Shown: piece by piece, positions 9,598-17,869 of the stretch
How positions within the stretch are numbered: the first letter of the stretch is position 1
Layout of the letters: each line of letters starts with the position of its first letter
Assembly (NCBI GenBank): GCA_964587125.1
Contig: CAZPKC010000001.1
Location: 1 to 64,000 of the forward strand
Reading direction: 5' to 3'
Source of the DNA: CAIXLI01 sp964587125
GTDB taxonomy: Bacteria > Pseudomonadota > Alphaproteobacteria > UBA9219
DNA length: 64,000 nt
The notes under the pieces: generated by a model
Seen by the model: only the letters and a program-made list of their open reading frames with translations
What the model was told of the DNA's origin: nothing
Databases searched by the model: none
Translations under genes and position numbers: made by a program

Positions 9598-10179
9598 TTA
9601 GCGGATTTTGGCGAGAAAGAATTTATGGACGCAGGAATCCGGCGTCAGTTCCGGATGAAATGTCGCGACAAGGTGACGCCCTTCTTCGATGAGAACCGGA
9701 TCACCGTTGTACCGCGCAAGCACCGTCACGTTCTGCCCCGTTTTGCGGATGACCGGCGCGCGGATGAAAACCGCTTCGATTTTTTTCGCGCCGATGCGTT
9801 TTTGAAAATCGGGGTCCATCTCGATTTCCGCGATGCGGCTTTCGTTCTGGCGGCCATAGGCGTTTCGCTCGACCGAGATATCCACGACGCCGAGGCTTTC
9901 CTGCGGAGGGTTCGTGACTTCTTTCGCCAAAAGAATGGCGCCCGCGCATGTTCCGAAAACGGGCTTCTTCTTCGCAAATTCGATAAGCGCTTCCATCATG
10001 TCGTCGTAATGAAGAAGCTTGAGCATCGTTGTGCTCTCGCCGCCCGGAAGTATTAGTCCGTCGATGATTTTGAACGCGCGAGCGTCGCGGACGAGAAGAG
10101 GCGAGGCTCCCGCCCGCGCCAACGCGATCTCATGCGCCGCGAAGTCGCCTTGCAAAGCCAGAATGCCGACGGTTTTCAT
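9598..10179 (-). CDS. pdxT: Glutaminase subunit of pyridoxal 5'-phosphate synthase
   Basis: The 193-residue protein hydrolyses glutamine and channels ammonia to PdxS for PLP synthesis. It is a class I glutamine amidotransferase: the GGEST loop at about 46-50, the nucleophile Cys in FGTCAGAI at about residue 78, and the His-x-Glu pair in TFHPELT near 175-177 are all present. The ATG at 10179 has an AGGAAG ribosome-binding site in the short gap after pdxS; the frame stays open upstream but only across pdxS on another frame. Five bases separate it from the pdxS stop, so the two subunits are made from one message. Confidence 0.95.
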   Translation of the reverse strand: MKTVGILALQGDFAAHEIALARAGASPLLVRDARAFKIIDGLILPGGESTTMLKLLHYDDMMEALIEFAKKKPVFGTCAGAILLAKEVTNPPQESLGVVDISVERNAYGRQNESRIAEIEMDPDFQKRIGAKKIEAVFIRAPVIRKTGQNVTVLARYNGDPVLIEEGRHLVATFHPELTPDSCVHKFFLAKIR

Positions 10180-10184
10180 CTTCC

Positions 10185-11075
10185 TCACAACCCTCGTTTT
10201 TGCATGAGCTCCGATTCGGGGATTTTGGAGATATCGAGGCCGGGCATCGCGTCGCCGAGCGCGCGGCTGGCTTCGAGCAATTTGGCGGGATTGTCGTAAT
10301 TCTTGACCGCCTGAACGATAGCCGTCGCGCGCGCGACGGGATCGGAGGATTTGAAAATGCCGGAGCCGACGAAAACGGCTTCCGCGCCAAGCTGCATGAC
10401 GAGCGCGGCGTCCGCGGGCGTCGCGATTCCTCCGGCCGAGAAATTCGGAACGGGCAGCTTGCCGTTTTTCGCGACCCATGCGACCAGTTCCAGAGGCACA
10501 CGGAATTTTTTGGCCTCGCGCGGCAACGTTTTTTTATTGGCTTTCGCGAGCGCCTTCATTTCTTCCACGATCGCGCGAATATGGCGGACGGCTTCGACGA
10601 TATTGCCCGAACCGGCTTCGCCTTTCGTGCGGATCATCGCGGCTCCCTCCGAGATGCGGCGCAAGGCTTCGCCCAGATTGCGCGCGCCGCAGACGAACGG
10701 CGTTTTGAAAACCGCCTTGTCGATGTGATGTTCTTCGTCCGCCGGGGTCAAGACTTCGCTTTCGTCGATATAGTCCACGCCGAGGGATTCCAAAATGCGC
10801 GCTTCCATAAAATGCCCGATGCGCGCTTTCGCCATGACCGGAATGGAAACGGTCTTCATGATTTTTTCGATGACGCCGATGTTCGCCATGCGCGCCACGC
10901 CGCCGTCCTTGCGGATGTCGGACGGCACGCGCTCGAGCGCCATAACGGCGACGGCGCCCGCGTCTTCGGCGATCTTGGCTTGCTCGGCGTTCGTCACGTC
11001 CATGATGACGCCGCCTTTGAGCATCTCGGCCAATCCGGTTTTCAGGCGAAATTCTTTGCTCTTGAGATCGAACAT
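10185..11075 (-). CDS. pdxS: Synthase subunit of pyridoxal 5'-phosphate synthase
   Basis: The 296-residue (beta/alpha)8-barrel enzyme makes PLP from ribose 5-phosphate, glyceraldehyde 3-phosphate and ammonia supplied by PdxT. Strong signatures are the N-terminal KTGLAEMLKGGVIMDV, the VMAKARIGH segment with the Schiff-base Lys, and the FVCGARNLGEALRR, NFSAGGIATPADAAL and VFVGSGIFKS blocks. The ATG at 11075 follows AAAGGAG; the longer in-frame start at 11132 is unlikely. This DXP-independent B6 pathway is common in Gram-positives, archaea and fungi but less usual in alphaproteobacteria, most of which use PdxA/PdxJ. It is transcribed away from the lipoprotein gene at 11225. Confidence 0.96.
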   Translation of the reverse strand: MFDLKSKEFRLKTGLAEMLKGGVIMDVTNAEQAKIAEDAGAVAVMALERVPSDIRKDGGVARMANIGVIEKIMKTVSIPVMAKARIGHFMEARILESLGVDYIDESEVLTPADEEHHIDKAVFKTPFVCGARNLGEALRRISEGAAMIRTKGEAGSGNIVEAVRHIRAIVEEMKALAKANKKTLPREAKKFRVPLELVAWVAKNGKLPVPNFSAGGIATPADAALVMQLGAEAVFVGSGIFKSSDPVARATAIVQAVKNYDNPAKLLEASRALGDAMPGLDISKIPESELMQKRGL

Positions 11076-11224
11076 ATCGGCTCCTTTTGAAATGCATCCG
11101 GCTTTAAGCGGAATGCGCCGTACTATAAGCAAGGTTATCTTGCGCCTGCAAGTTCCTTATCTGCGATTATTAAGTTCTTCGATCTGCTCTATAAGTGCCT
11201 TAAAAAATGGGGTAAAATAGATTC

Positions 11225-12058
11225 ATGAAATTTACTTTTTCCCTTGCCGCGCTTTTTGCCCTTTTGACGCTGGTTGGGGGCTGTTCCCGCGATCTGGCCG
11301 CGCATGCCGATGCGCTGGCACAACCTGCGGGATTGCGGCACGAGCAAATCAAGACCGGCACATTTATTCTAACGGCCTACGAAAAGGTCGGGGATCCGGC
11401 CCAGCCTTTCGATATTTATATCGAAGGCGACGGATTTGCGTGGCAAACGGAGTATGAGCCTTCGGCCAATCCCACTCCGCGCAAAGCCCTGACGCTGGCT
11501 TTGGCCGCCCGCGATCCATCGCCCAACGTGATTTATATCGCGCGGCCTTGCCAGTTCACTCCACTCGCTCTCGATACGCATTGCGATGTCGCTTATTGGA
11601 CGGATAAGCGGTTTTCGGAGGAAGTCATCGCCTCCGTCGATCAGGCGATTGATAAATTGACTTCGGGGTACGGATACCCCCGTTTGAATTTGATCGGGTA
11701 TTCGGGCGGCGGCGCTGTCGCGGTTTTAGTCGCGGCGCGGCGCGCGGACGTGGTTTCCCTCCGCACCGTGGCGGGGAATCTCGATCACGAGGAAGTCAAC
11801 CGCCTGAACGACGTGGACCCTTTGAAAGGATCGCTCAATGCGATTGATCAGGCCCGCAAAATCGCGTCCCTGCCCCAAATTCATTTTAGCGGCGGAGAGG
11901 ATGCCGTTATCAGCCCCGTCATAGCCAAACGGTTTCTTGCCGCTTCGGAACCCACCGATTGCGTGCGCCTCGAAAATATTCCCGAAGCTTCGCACGAAGA
12001 CGGATGGATCGAGCGTTGGCCCGCCCTTTTGAAAGAACCCGCAGTTTGCGGACGTTAG
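11225..12058 (+). CDS. Lipoprotein with alpha/beta-hydrolase fold
   Basis: The 277-residue protein starts with a lipoprotein signal (hydrophobic run ending LVGGC at residue ~20), so it should be anchored to the envelope. The body looks like an alpha/beta hydrolase: the nucleophile elbow GYSGGG, a later SGGEDAVIS segment suited to the acid, and a SHEDGW segment for the catalytic His. Substrate is unknown; lipase, esterase or peptidase are all possible. Its stop overlaps the stop of the opposing IalB-like gene by four bases (TTAG shared). A weakly conserved family of such lipoproteins occurs in other alphaproteobacteria, but I cannot name it. Confidence 0.65.
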   Translation: MKFTFSLAALFALLTLVGGCSRDLAAHADALAQPAGLRHEQIKTGTFILTAYEKVGDPAQPFDIYIEGDGFAWQTEYEPSANPTPRKALTLALAARDPSPNVIYIARPCQFTPLALDTHCDVAYWTDKRFSEEVIASVDQAIDKLTSGYGYPRLNLIGYSGGGAVAVLVAARRADVVSLRTVAGNLDHEEVNRLNDVDPLKGSLNAIDQARKIASLPQIHFSGGEDAVISPVIAKRFLAASEPTDCVRLENIPEASHEDGWIERWPALLKEPAVCGR

Positions 12059-12654
12059 TGTTTTTTGGCTGCGGGTTTTTTGACCGCAGGTTTTAGTGGC
12101 GGCTTTTTGCTTTCAACGTCCGGCAAGCCGCAGGCTTTGCCGATCGCGCGATAGGCGGGAAACGCGCCCTTCAGATCGAATGTATCGTTGATCGTCGCGA
12201 CGCGGTTTTGAGAGGGGATGCCGAGGAGTTGCGCTCTGCTTCCGTTCCGGATCGCGGCGGCAAGCTTATGATCGGTCATCGCATCGCGCGCCCATGCCGT
12301 GTCCTTTACCGAAAAAAGATCGAAGGCTGACGCGCCGATCCGCACGCTGACGCCGTGCCTTGAATCGAGCAGCGCGCCCGCGCCGTAACTGAAAACATCG
12401 GTGCTGCCCTCGACGGGACGGTGCGTGATCATAAGATAGGATGTCCGGCCTTTTTTCTTTCCCGCCGGTTTTCCGGCTTTCGCCGTTACCATATAGCAAA
12501 CGGTCTGGCCGCCTTCTTCCGTGACATACGCATGCCAAACGCCGAACGTTCCGAGGTCTTTGTCCTTGTGCGGAGCGGCATGCGCAGACGCGGCAAGCGC
12601 CCCTGTCCAAAGGACGAGAAAAAGCGCAAATCCGAAATGCCGGAGCTTTCTCAT
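12055..12654 (-). CDS. Invasion-associated locus B (IalB)-like periplasmic protein
   Basis: The 199-residue precursor has a signal peptide (about residues 1-26, ending AHAA) and an IalB-like core: FGVWHAYVTEEGGQTVCYMVT, a YLMITHRP strand and a late Cys that can pair with the first. The C-terminal tail is Lys/Ala/Pro-rich (KPAVKKPAAKK), perhaps a wall- or nucleic-acid-contacting extension. IalB proteins are small secreted proteins of alphaproteobacteria whose biochemical role is unclear outside Bartonella. The start overlaps the end of the penicillin-binding protein gene by an ATGA, implying translational coupling to cell-wall synthesis genes. Confidence 0.75.
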   Translation of the reverse strand: MRKLRHFGFALFLVLWTGALAASAHAAPHKDKDLGTFGVWHAYVTEEGGQTVCYMVTAKAGKPAGKKKGRTSYLMITHRPVEGSTDVFSYGAGALLDSRHGVSVRIGASAFDLFSVKDTAWARDAMTDHKLAAAIRNGSRAQLLGIPSQNRVATINDTFDLKGAFPAYRAIGKACGLPDVESKKPPLKPAVKKPAAKKH

Positions 12655-15600
12655 GGCGGCGCGCCATTGACGATGGGATTGAGGATCGGCGCCAGGGCCG
12701 CCAGCATTTGCGCCGATAAGGCGCTTGTAAAGACATAATCCTCGGCGTCTTCGCCCGCGACGTGCGCGGTGATCGTGCCGAAGAAACGGTCGCCTATATA
12801 AAACACGAAAGTTCCCGTGCGGTTCATGACGCGCGACGACAGAAGGCGCCCTCCCGCCGCGAATTCGTCGTAACGCTGGTCGCCCGTTCCGGTTTTGCCT
12901 CCCACGGGAAGCGGGTTTCCGGCGGCATCGCGATAGACTCCTTTGACGCGGCGCGCCGTGCCGCTTTCGACGACTTCGCTCAGGGCGCTTTTCATGACGC
13001 GGGCGATAACGGGGGACAAGACCTGCTCGCCCCGCGTGTCGGGACTGAGTTTAAGGAGCGTTTCATACGGCGTGTTTTTCCCGAATTCGAGAGAGTCGAA
13101 ACGCTCGGTCGGCATTTTTACGCCGTCCGCCAGAATGATGCCGATAAGCTCTGCCAAAGCGCCCGGGCGGTCCGCCGAACTGCCGATCGCCGAGGCAAAA
13201 CTGGGAACCAAACGGTCGAACGGATAGCCGAGCCTCGCCCAGCGTTTTTGGATGTGGGCGAAGGCATCTTCCTCCAGCATGATGCGGATGCGCGTGTCCT
13301 GCGCGTGTTTTTTGCCGGATTTATAGAGCCACGCGTAAGAAGCGATGCGCAAGGGGCGGCTGACTTCCATCAGCTCGCGGACCGTTGCCTGCGGATTCTT
13401 CTGCCAATAGGCGAGCAACCACAATTCCATCGGATTCACGCCCGACAAATACGCGCGATCTTCCAGCGAATAACGGTCGACGGCATAAGAGGCATAAAGT
13501 TTTTGCAGCCGCTCTTCGGGCACGGGGACGCGCCCTTCGTGCGTCCGCATAAATCCGCTATAGGAAGCGTAATCGGATGAGGGCATAAGCGAGCGGAACA
13601 AAACGGTGCGCGCCACGGCTCCTTTATGCGCCTGCAAAAGCAGCTTTTCGATCCGCGCGGCTTGCGGCAGATTTGCATAGTCCGCGATATAGCGGCCCAG
13701 AAAGACGCTGCCTTCCTGATCGGCAAAACGCTCCAGATAGGCGCGGCGCGCGGGGCCTTCGCCATCGCCGCTCAGAAGCTTATCTTTCGTCCGGGGGCCT
13801 TGCGCGATCGTGTAATTGACGATGTCCCGCATCACGCGGATAAACACGAGATTTACCGATTGGCGGAAGGCTTCGTGCAAATCCATCGTTTCGTAGTCTT
13901 CCTCGCGTTCGAAATTGTGGAAGACATGCTCGCCGCTTCCGGTGAAGAAAATTTCGTTCGGATTAGCGGAATATTTCCGGTCGAGCGACGCGTTCAGCAT
14001 GGCTTCGAGGTCGGCGCTGGGGTGCGCGGTCAGCCACGCGATCGCCCATGACGTCAGATTGTCCGGCGCGTCTTCCGCCAAATCCTCTAAGGCGTCCTTA
14101 TCGAGCCCCGCGTAGCGGCGGTGCAATTCGGCGACGATTTCAAGATACGTCACGAGCGTCCTGAGCTTGGCGGTCGAGCCGAGGTCGAGCTTCATGCCTT
14201 CGTTCATATCGAACGGGCCGTCGATCGTATCGGCTTGCAGGCGGATTTTATTGCTGTCCTTGCCGCGTTCGTAAAGCACGACGCTCCATTTGATTTTGGC
14301 GGGATCGTTGTCGGGCGAAAGCAAATGATAGCCGTAAAGCCCGTTGGCTTTGAGAAAATCCTTGTCGCCCATTTTCTTCAAAAAATCGACGAGCTTTTGC
14401 TCGGCAACGCTGTCGAACGTCGTTTGGCCGGAAAGATCAAGCCTGTCGACTTCGTAGAGCTTCTTGAGCCCCAGCAAATCCATCAAATGCGTGCGCAGGG
14501 CATTGACGGCTTTTTGCTCGATGTAAGGCGGCTCGGGCGGCATCGGAGCTTCGCGCAGGAAGACAAGCCGGGAGGATTTTGCGGCGTCGTGCAATGCCGC
14601 GGATATAATGCCTGCGTTTTCCAGACGATCCAGGGTCGCGTCGATCAGTTCATCGAGCGCGGCGCGGTTGGTTTGCAGATAAGTGCTGGGCCTCCGTTGC
14701 GCCAAAATAAGCCCCAGCGCGGCGCGGTAAACGAAGGCTTTGGATTTCAGGGAATCGGCGTCGTCTTCCCTCAATTTCAGCGCGGACGACGCCGCGTTCA
14801 GATCGATGCCGAACCACGCCCACAAGCCGTCGCCGATGCTGTTGATCTCGCCGAATCCCGGGCGCGCCGATAAAGGCGTGCTGTTGAGATAATCGAGGAT
14901 GATTTTTTTCCGCGCTTCGCGCGTGTCGGGACCGTCGAGATAGACGCGGAAAGAGGCCGAGGCTATCTGGCGCAATTTTTCCAAGGCGCTGCCGGTTTTT
15001 CCCTGAGGCGAGAAGCGGAATTTTTCGATCTGCGTCGCGAGCGTGCTGCCGCCGCCCGCGTTAGCGCCCGGGACAAAAACATGCGCGGCTTGCCCAAAAA
15101 TGGCGGAAAATAAGCGTCCCCATTCGATAACGGGATTGCGCGTGACGGGGCCGTCTTTCAGCAATTCGCGGTTTTCGATGTAAAGCAGCGTCTCGACGAG
15201 CAGCGGAGGAATTTGGTCGAAGCCGGAGAAAATGTGTTGGGGGTACGACGCTGCGTAGATTTTCTCGCCGTTTTTATCGAAGAGCGTCAGTCCCGCCTCC
15301 GTTTTGGGGCGGTAGATGGGATAGAGCCCGCGCCGGAGCAGCGTGTCGTAAGCATCGGACGCGTGCATCTGCGCTTGAACCGTGAAAGCGTCGGCTTGCA
15401 GCGCCTTGATGTAAAAAGGCAGATAGCTGTAGCCCAACCTTTCGTTATAGGGGCCAGATTTGGGCGTGCGCATATGCGGGTTCGCGCCTTGCTGCATCGA
15501 GAAGAAAAGACGCTGGTCGTACGAGGAAAATCCTTTGGCCTGAACCTCGGACGTGCGCACTTCGTTATTCATGAGGCTCGCGACGATCACGCAAAGGCAC

Positions 15601-15734
15601 AGAAGTATCGCCGAAGAGAAAATCCAGAGCAGTTCGCTTTTCCAGGACGGCTCTTTTTTCTTCCGCCGGGGATGTTTGGCTGGCGCAGGCGCGGCTTTTT
15701 TTGCGACCTTTTTTATGTCTTTAGAATGTCGCAC
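12651..15734 (-). CDS. Bifunctional penicillin-binding protein (transglycosylase-transpeptidase)
   Basis: The 1,027-residue inner-membrane protein should polymerise and cross-link peptidoglycan. After a Lys-rich cytoplasmic tail, one membrane helix lies at ~35-53. The GT51 domain shows YIENREL near 185-191, in place of the usual EDxxFxxH start, and GGGSTLATQ at ~227-235. The transpeptidase domain has GSTAKLRT as the SxxK motif, a following SVN triad (RQSVNLVF) and KTGTG at ~947-951. The stretch between the second and third transpeptidase motifs is several hundred residues, longer than normal. The start is a GTG at 15734 inside the last 22 bases of hisS; no ATG exists before the membrane helix. 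It belongs to a co-directional block with mreB. Confidence 0.85.
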   Translation of the reverse strand: MRHSKDIKKVAKKAAPAPAKHPRRKKKEPSWKSELLWIFSSAILLCLCVIVASLMNNEVRTSEVQAKGFSSYDQRLFFSMQQGANPHMRTPKSGPYNERLGYSYLPFYIKALQADAFTVQAQMHASDAYDTLLRRGLYPIYRPKTEAGLTLFDKNGEKIYAASYPQHIFSGFDQIPPLLVETLLYIENRELLKDGPVTRNPVIEWGRLFSAIFGQAAHVFVPGANAGGGSTLATQIEKFRFSPQGKTGSALEKLRQIASASFRVYLDGPDTREARKKIILDYLNSTPLSARPGFGEINSIGDGLWAWFGIDLNAASSALKLREDDADSLKSKAFVYRAALGLILAQRRPSTYLQTNRAALDELIDATLDRLENAGIISAALHDAAKSSRLVFLREAPMPPEPPYIEQKAVNALRTHLMDLLGLKKLYEVDRLDLSGQTTFDSVAEQKLVDFLKKMGDKDFLKANGLYGYHLLSPDNDPAKIKWSVVLYERGKDSNKIRLQADTIDGPFDMNEGMKLDLGSTAKLRTLVTYLEIVAELHRRYAGLDKDALEDLAEDAPDNLTSWAIAWLTAHPSADLEAMLNASLDRKYSANPNEIFFTGSGEHVFHNFEREEDYETMDLHEAFRQSVNLVFIRVMRDIVNYTIAQGPRTKDKLLSGDGEGPARRAYLERFADQEGSVFLGRYIADYANLPQAARIEKLLLQAHKGAVARTVLFRSLMPSSDYASYSGFMRTHEGRVPVPEERLQKLYASYAVDRYSLEDRAYLSGVNPMELWLLAYWQKNPQATVRELMEVSRPLRIASYAWLYKSGKKHAQDTRIRIMLEEDAFAHIQKRWARLGYPFDRLVPSFASAIGSSADRPGALAELIGIILADGVKMPTERFDSLEFGKNTPYETLLKLSPDTRGEQVLSPVIARVMKSALSEVVESGTARRVKGVYRDAAGNPLPVGGKTGTGDQRYDEFAAGGRLLSSRVMNRTGTFVFYIGDRFFGTITAHVAGEDAEDYVFTSALSAQMLAALAPILNPIVNGAPP

Positions 15735-17068
15735 AGCTTTCCAATCAGTTCGGCGCGGAGAACTTCTGTTTGCGTTTTGGAGAACATGTCTTTGACAAGG
15801 ACGACGCCTTTGGCTTGTTCGTCATGCCCCAAGAGTATAACCACGGGAATGCCCGATTTATCGGCGTATTTGATCTGCTTGTCGAGCTTGGCGGGTTCGA
15901 GCCACGTTTCGACGCGGAATCCTTTCGCGCGCAATTCCGTCGCAAGCGGAAGCGTATAAGCCTGCAATTGCGGATCGAGTTGGGCGATGAGGATTTGAAC
16001 CGTCGGCGGCACCGATTTTATGAAATCGTTCAACAATCCGTTCGCGTTCAGTTGGTCGAAAAGGCGCGTGAGGCCGATGGAAATCCCCACGCCCGGAAGT
16101 TTCGATTTCGTATAGTGACCAGCGAGGTCGTCGTAGCGACCGCCGGAACAGACGCTGCCGAATTCTGGATGCGCGCCGATGTATGTTTCGTAAACGGTTC
16201 CCGTGTAATAATCGAGGCCGCGCGCGATAGCGAGATTGAGCCGCGTGCGATTTTCGGGAACGCCGAGAGCGCGCAAGGCATCGACCGTTTGCGTAACTTC
16301 GGCCAATCCTTGCTTGAAGACGGGATCGTCGATCGACAACGCGTTCAGCGACGCCAGAATCTCGTTTTTGTCGCCCCGATGCGCGATCAGGCGCAGCAAA
16401 TTCTCGGCATTCGGGCCGGATGCCCCCAGATTTTCTATTTCTTCGCGCACTTTGGCCGCGCCGATTTTGTCGAGCTTGTCGATTTCGCGTAAAATCAGTT
16501 TTTGCTTTTCGTCGTCCTTGATGCCGTATCCGGATAAAATTCCGCGCAGGATTTTCCGGTTGCTGAAGTGGATCGTGAAATCGCCGACTTTCAGTTCTTC
16601 GAAAATTTGCACGATGATCGCGGGAAGTTCGGCGTCAAAGGCGGGACTGAGCTTATCCTTACCGATGACGTCGATGTCGCATTGGGCAAATTCGCGGAAG
16701 CGTCCGCGCTGCGCGCGCTCCCCCCGATAGACGCGCTGCATCTGATAGCGGCGGAAAGGAAAAGCCAGTTCGCGCTCGTGCTCGGCCACGTAACGCGCGA
16801 GAGGAACCGTGAGGTCGAAACGCAAAGCGAGATCGGCGGCGTTTCCCTGCTGCATATCTCCCGTCGATTGGACAAAATAAACCTGCTTTTCGGTTTCTCC
16901 GCCCGATTTGGTGAGCAGAACGTCTTTCAGTTCAAAAACCGGCGTCTCGATAGGAATAAATCCGAATTTTTCGAAGCCTTTGCGGATAACATCGGACATA
17001 TGCTGGAAAATTCTTTGCTCACGGGGAAGAAGTTCCAGAGTTCCGGAAGGAGTGCGCGGGGTGATCAT
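15713..17068 (-). CDS. hisS: Histidyl-tRNA synthetase
   Basis: The 451-residue class II synthetase charges tRNA-His. Identification rests on the N-terminal PRTPSGTLELLPREQRIFQ, the motif-2 region RYQMQRVYRGERAQRGRFREF, the histidine-binding GLDYYTGTVYE, the GGRYDDLAG loop, and the C-terminal anticodon-binding domain (PVVILLGHDEQAKGVVLVKDM). Its 3' end overlaps the start of the penicillin-binding protein gene by 22 bases, an unusually long coupling overlap. Upstream, about 90 bases separate it from the prepilin gene, so it may have its own promoter. Confidence 0.96.
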   Translation of the reverse strand: MITPRTPSGTLELLPREQRIFQHMSDVIRKGFEKFGFIPIETPVFELKDVLLTKSGGETEKQVYFVQSTGDMQQGNAADLALRFDLTVPLARYVAEHERELAFPFRRYQMQRVYRGERAQRGRFREFAQCDIDVIGKDKLSPAFDAELPAIIVQIFEELKVGDFTIHFSNRKILRGILSGYGIKDDEKQKLILREIDKLDKIGAAKVREEIENLGASGPNAENLLRLIAHRGDKNEILASLNALSIDDPVFKQGLAEVTQTVDALRALGVPENRTRLNLAIARGLDYYTGTVYETYIGAHPEFGSVCSGGRYDDLAGHYTKSKLPGVGISIGLTRLFDQLNANGLLNDFIKSVPPTVQILIAQLDPQLQAYTLPLATELRAKGFRVETWLEPAKLDKQIKYADKSGIPVVILLGHDEQAKGVVLVKDMFSKTQTEVLRAELIGKLCDILKT

Positions 17069-17156
17069 CGGATCATCGATTCCAAAGTTAAAATAATCGG
17101 TGCAGGGGATTATACAGCCCCTTCGGCAAAATTCTTCCTGAAATTTAGCGCGCGAA

Positions 17157-17855
17157 TCACGGCGTCAGACGGAAGACAAAATCCACGGTGTTTACCGCGA
17201 GATTGCATGCCGTTTTGGCCGACGCGAGGTCCCAAGGGAGGGTAAGCGCCGGAACGTGGCTAACCCTTCCTGTTCCGTTGATATAAACATCGACGAGGCC
17301 GGGCAATGCGGTGGGGTTGGAATTTCTAAGCGCAGCCCCGATGCAAGCGTTTCCCGAAGGCAGCAAGGCTTCGATGGCGAACAGGGGAACGCTCGCGGTA
17401 CTGGTGGCCGCAGTAAAAGCGCACCCCGTGCTGCCTGTGGCTTTCCATCCGCATACATAAAGCGAATTGTAGGGGGTGCCCGCAGCCGGAAGGCCTGTGG
17501 TGGATTGTTCGCCGAACGGCGAATCTACGACCGAAACGCCCCCGCTGACATGGACAGCATCGCCCGGAAAAACGTTGAGAGAGGTCAAGATGGGCATCAT
17601 CCCCGTCACGGCGCCTACCGTCGGGGTCAAGGTCGTATCGAAATAGGTCTTGCCGACGTAATTTCCGCGGATATTTCCGACGATGACATTCAGCATCTCG
17701 GAAAATTTTTCTTGTTTGGCGTTGCTGTTTATGTTCGAGGCCAAGGCCCAAACGCCGGAAAGGATTATTCCGGCAACGCCCAAAACAATGGCAAACTCGG
17801 TCAGGCTGAATCCGCGTTTACGTTTGCGTTGCGTTTGGGTCTGTTTCGGATTCAT
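17157..17855 (-). CDS. Type IV prepilin (PilS-like)
   Basis: The 232-residue protein begins with a Lys/Arg/Gln-rich leader followed by RGFSLTEFAIVLGVAG, the class III signal processed by a prepilin peptidase between Gly and Phe, with Glu at +5 of the mature protein. The hydrophobic helix continues to about residue 35. The globular part has Cys residues at several points (for example NSLYVCGWK, ACIGAA, TACNLAV) suited to disulfides, as in type IVb pilins such as PilS. No assembly genes flank it; it sits 14 bases downstream of mreB, which suggests co-transcription. Whether it builds a pilus or serves a secretion system cannot be told here. Confidence 0.8.
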   Translation of the reverse strand: MNPKQTQTQRKRKRGFSLTEFAIVLGVAGIILSGVWALASNINSNAKQEKFSEMLNVIVGNIRGNYVGKTYFDTTLTPTVGAVTGMMPILTSLNVFPGDAVHVSGGVSVVDSPFGEQSTTGLPAAGTPYNSLYVCGWKATGSTGCAFTAATSTASVPLFAIEALLPSGNACIGAALRNSNPTALPGLVDVYINGTGRVSHVPALTLPWDLASAKTACNLAVNTVDFVFRLTP

Positions 17856-17869
17856 TCCGTTTACCTGAC

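Noticed and set aside
10200..11090. 296-codon plus-strand frame
   Set aside because: It is the antisense of pdxS.
12762..14873. Plus-strand frames of 250 to 272 codons
   Set aside because: They are opposite the PBP gene, whose motifs are clear.
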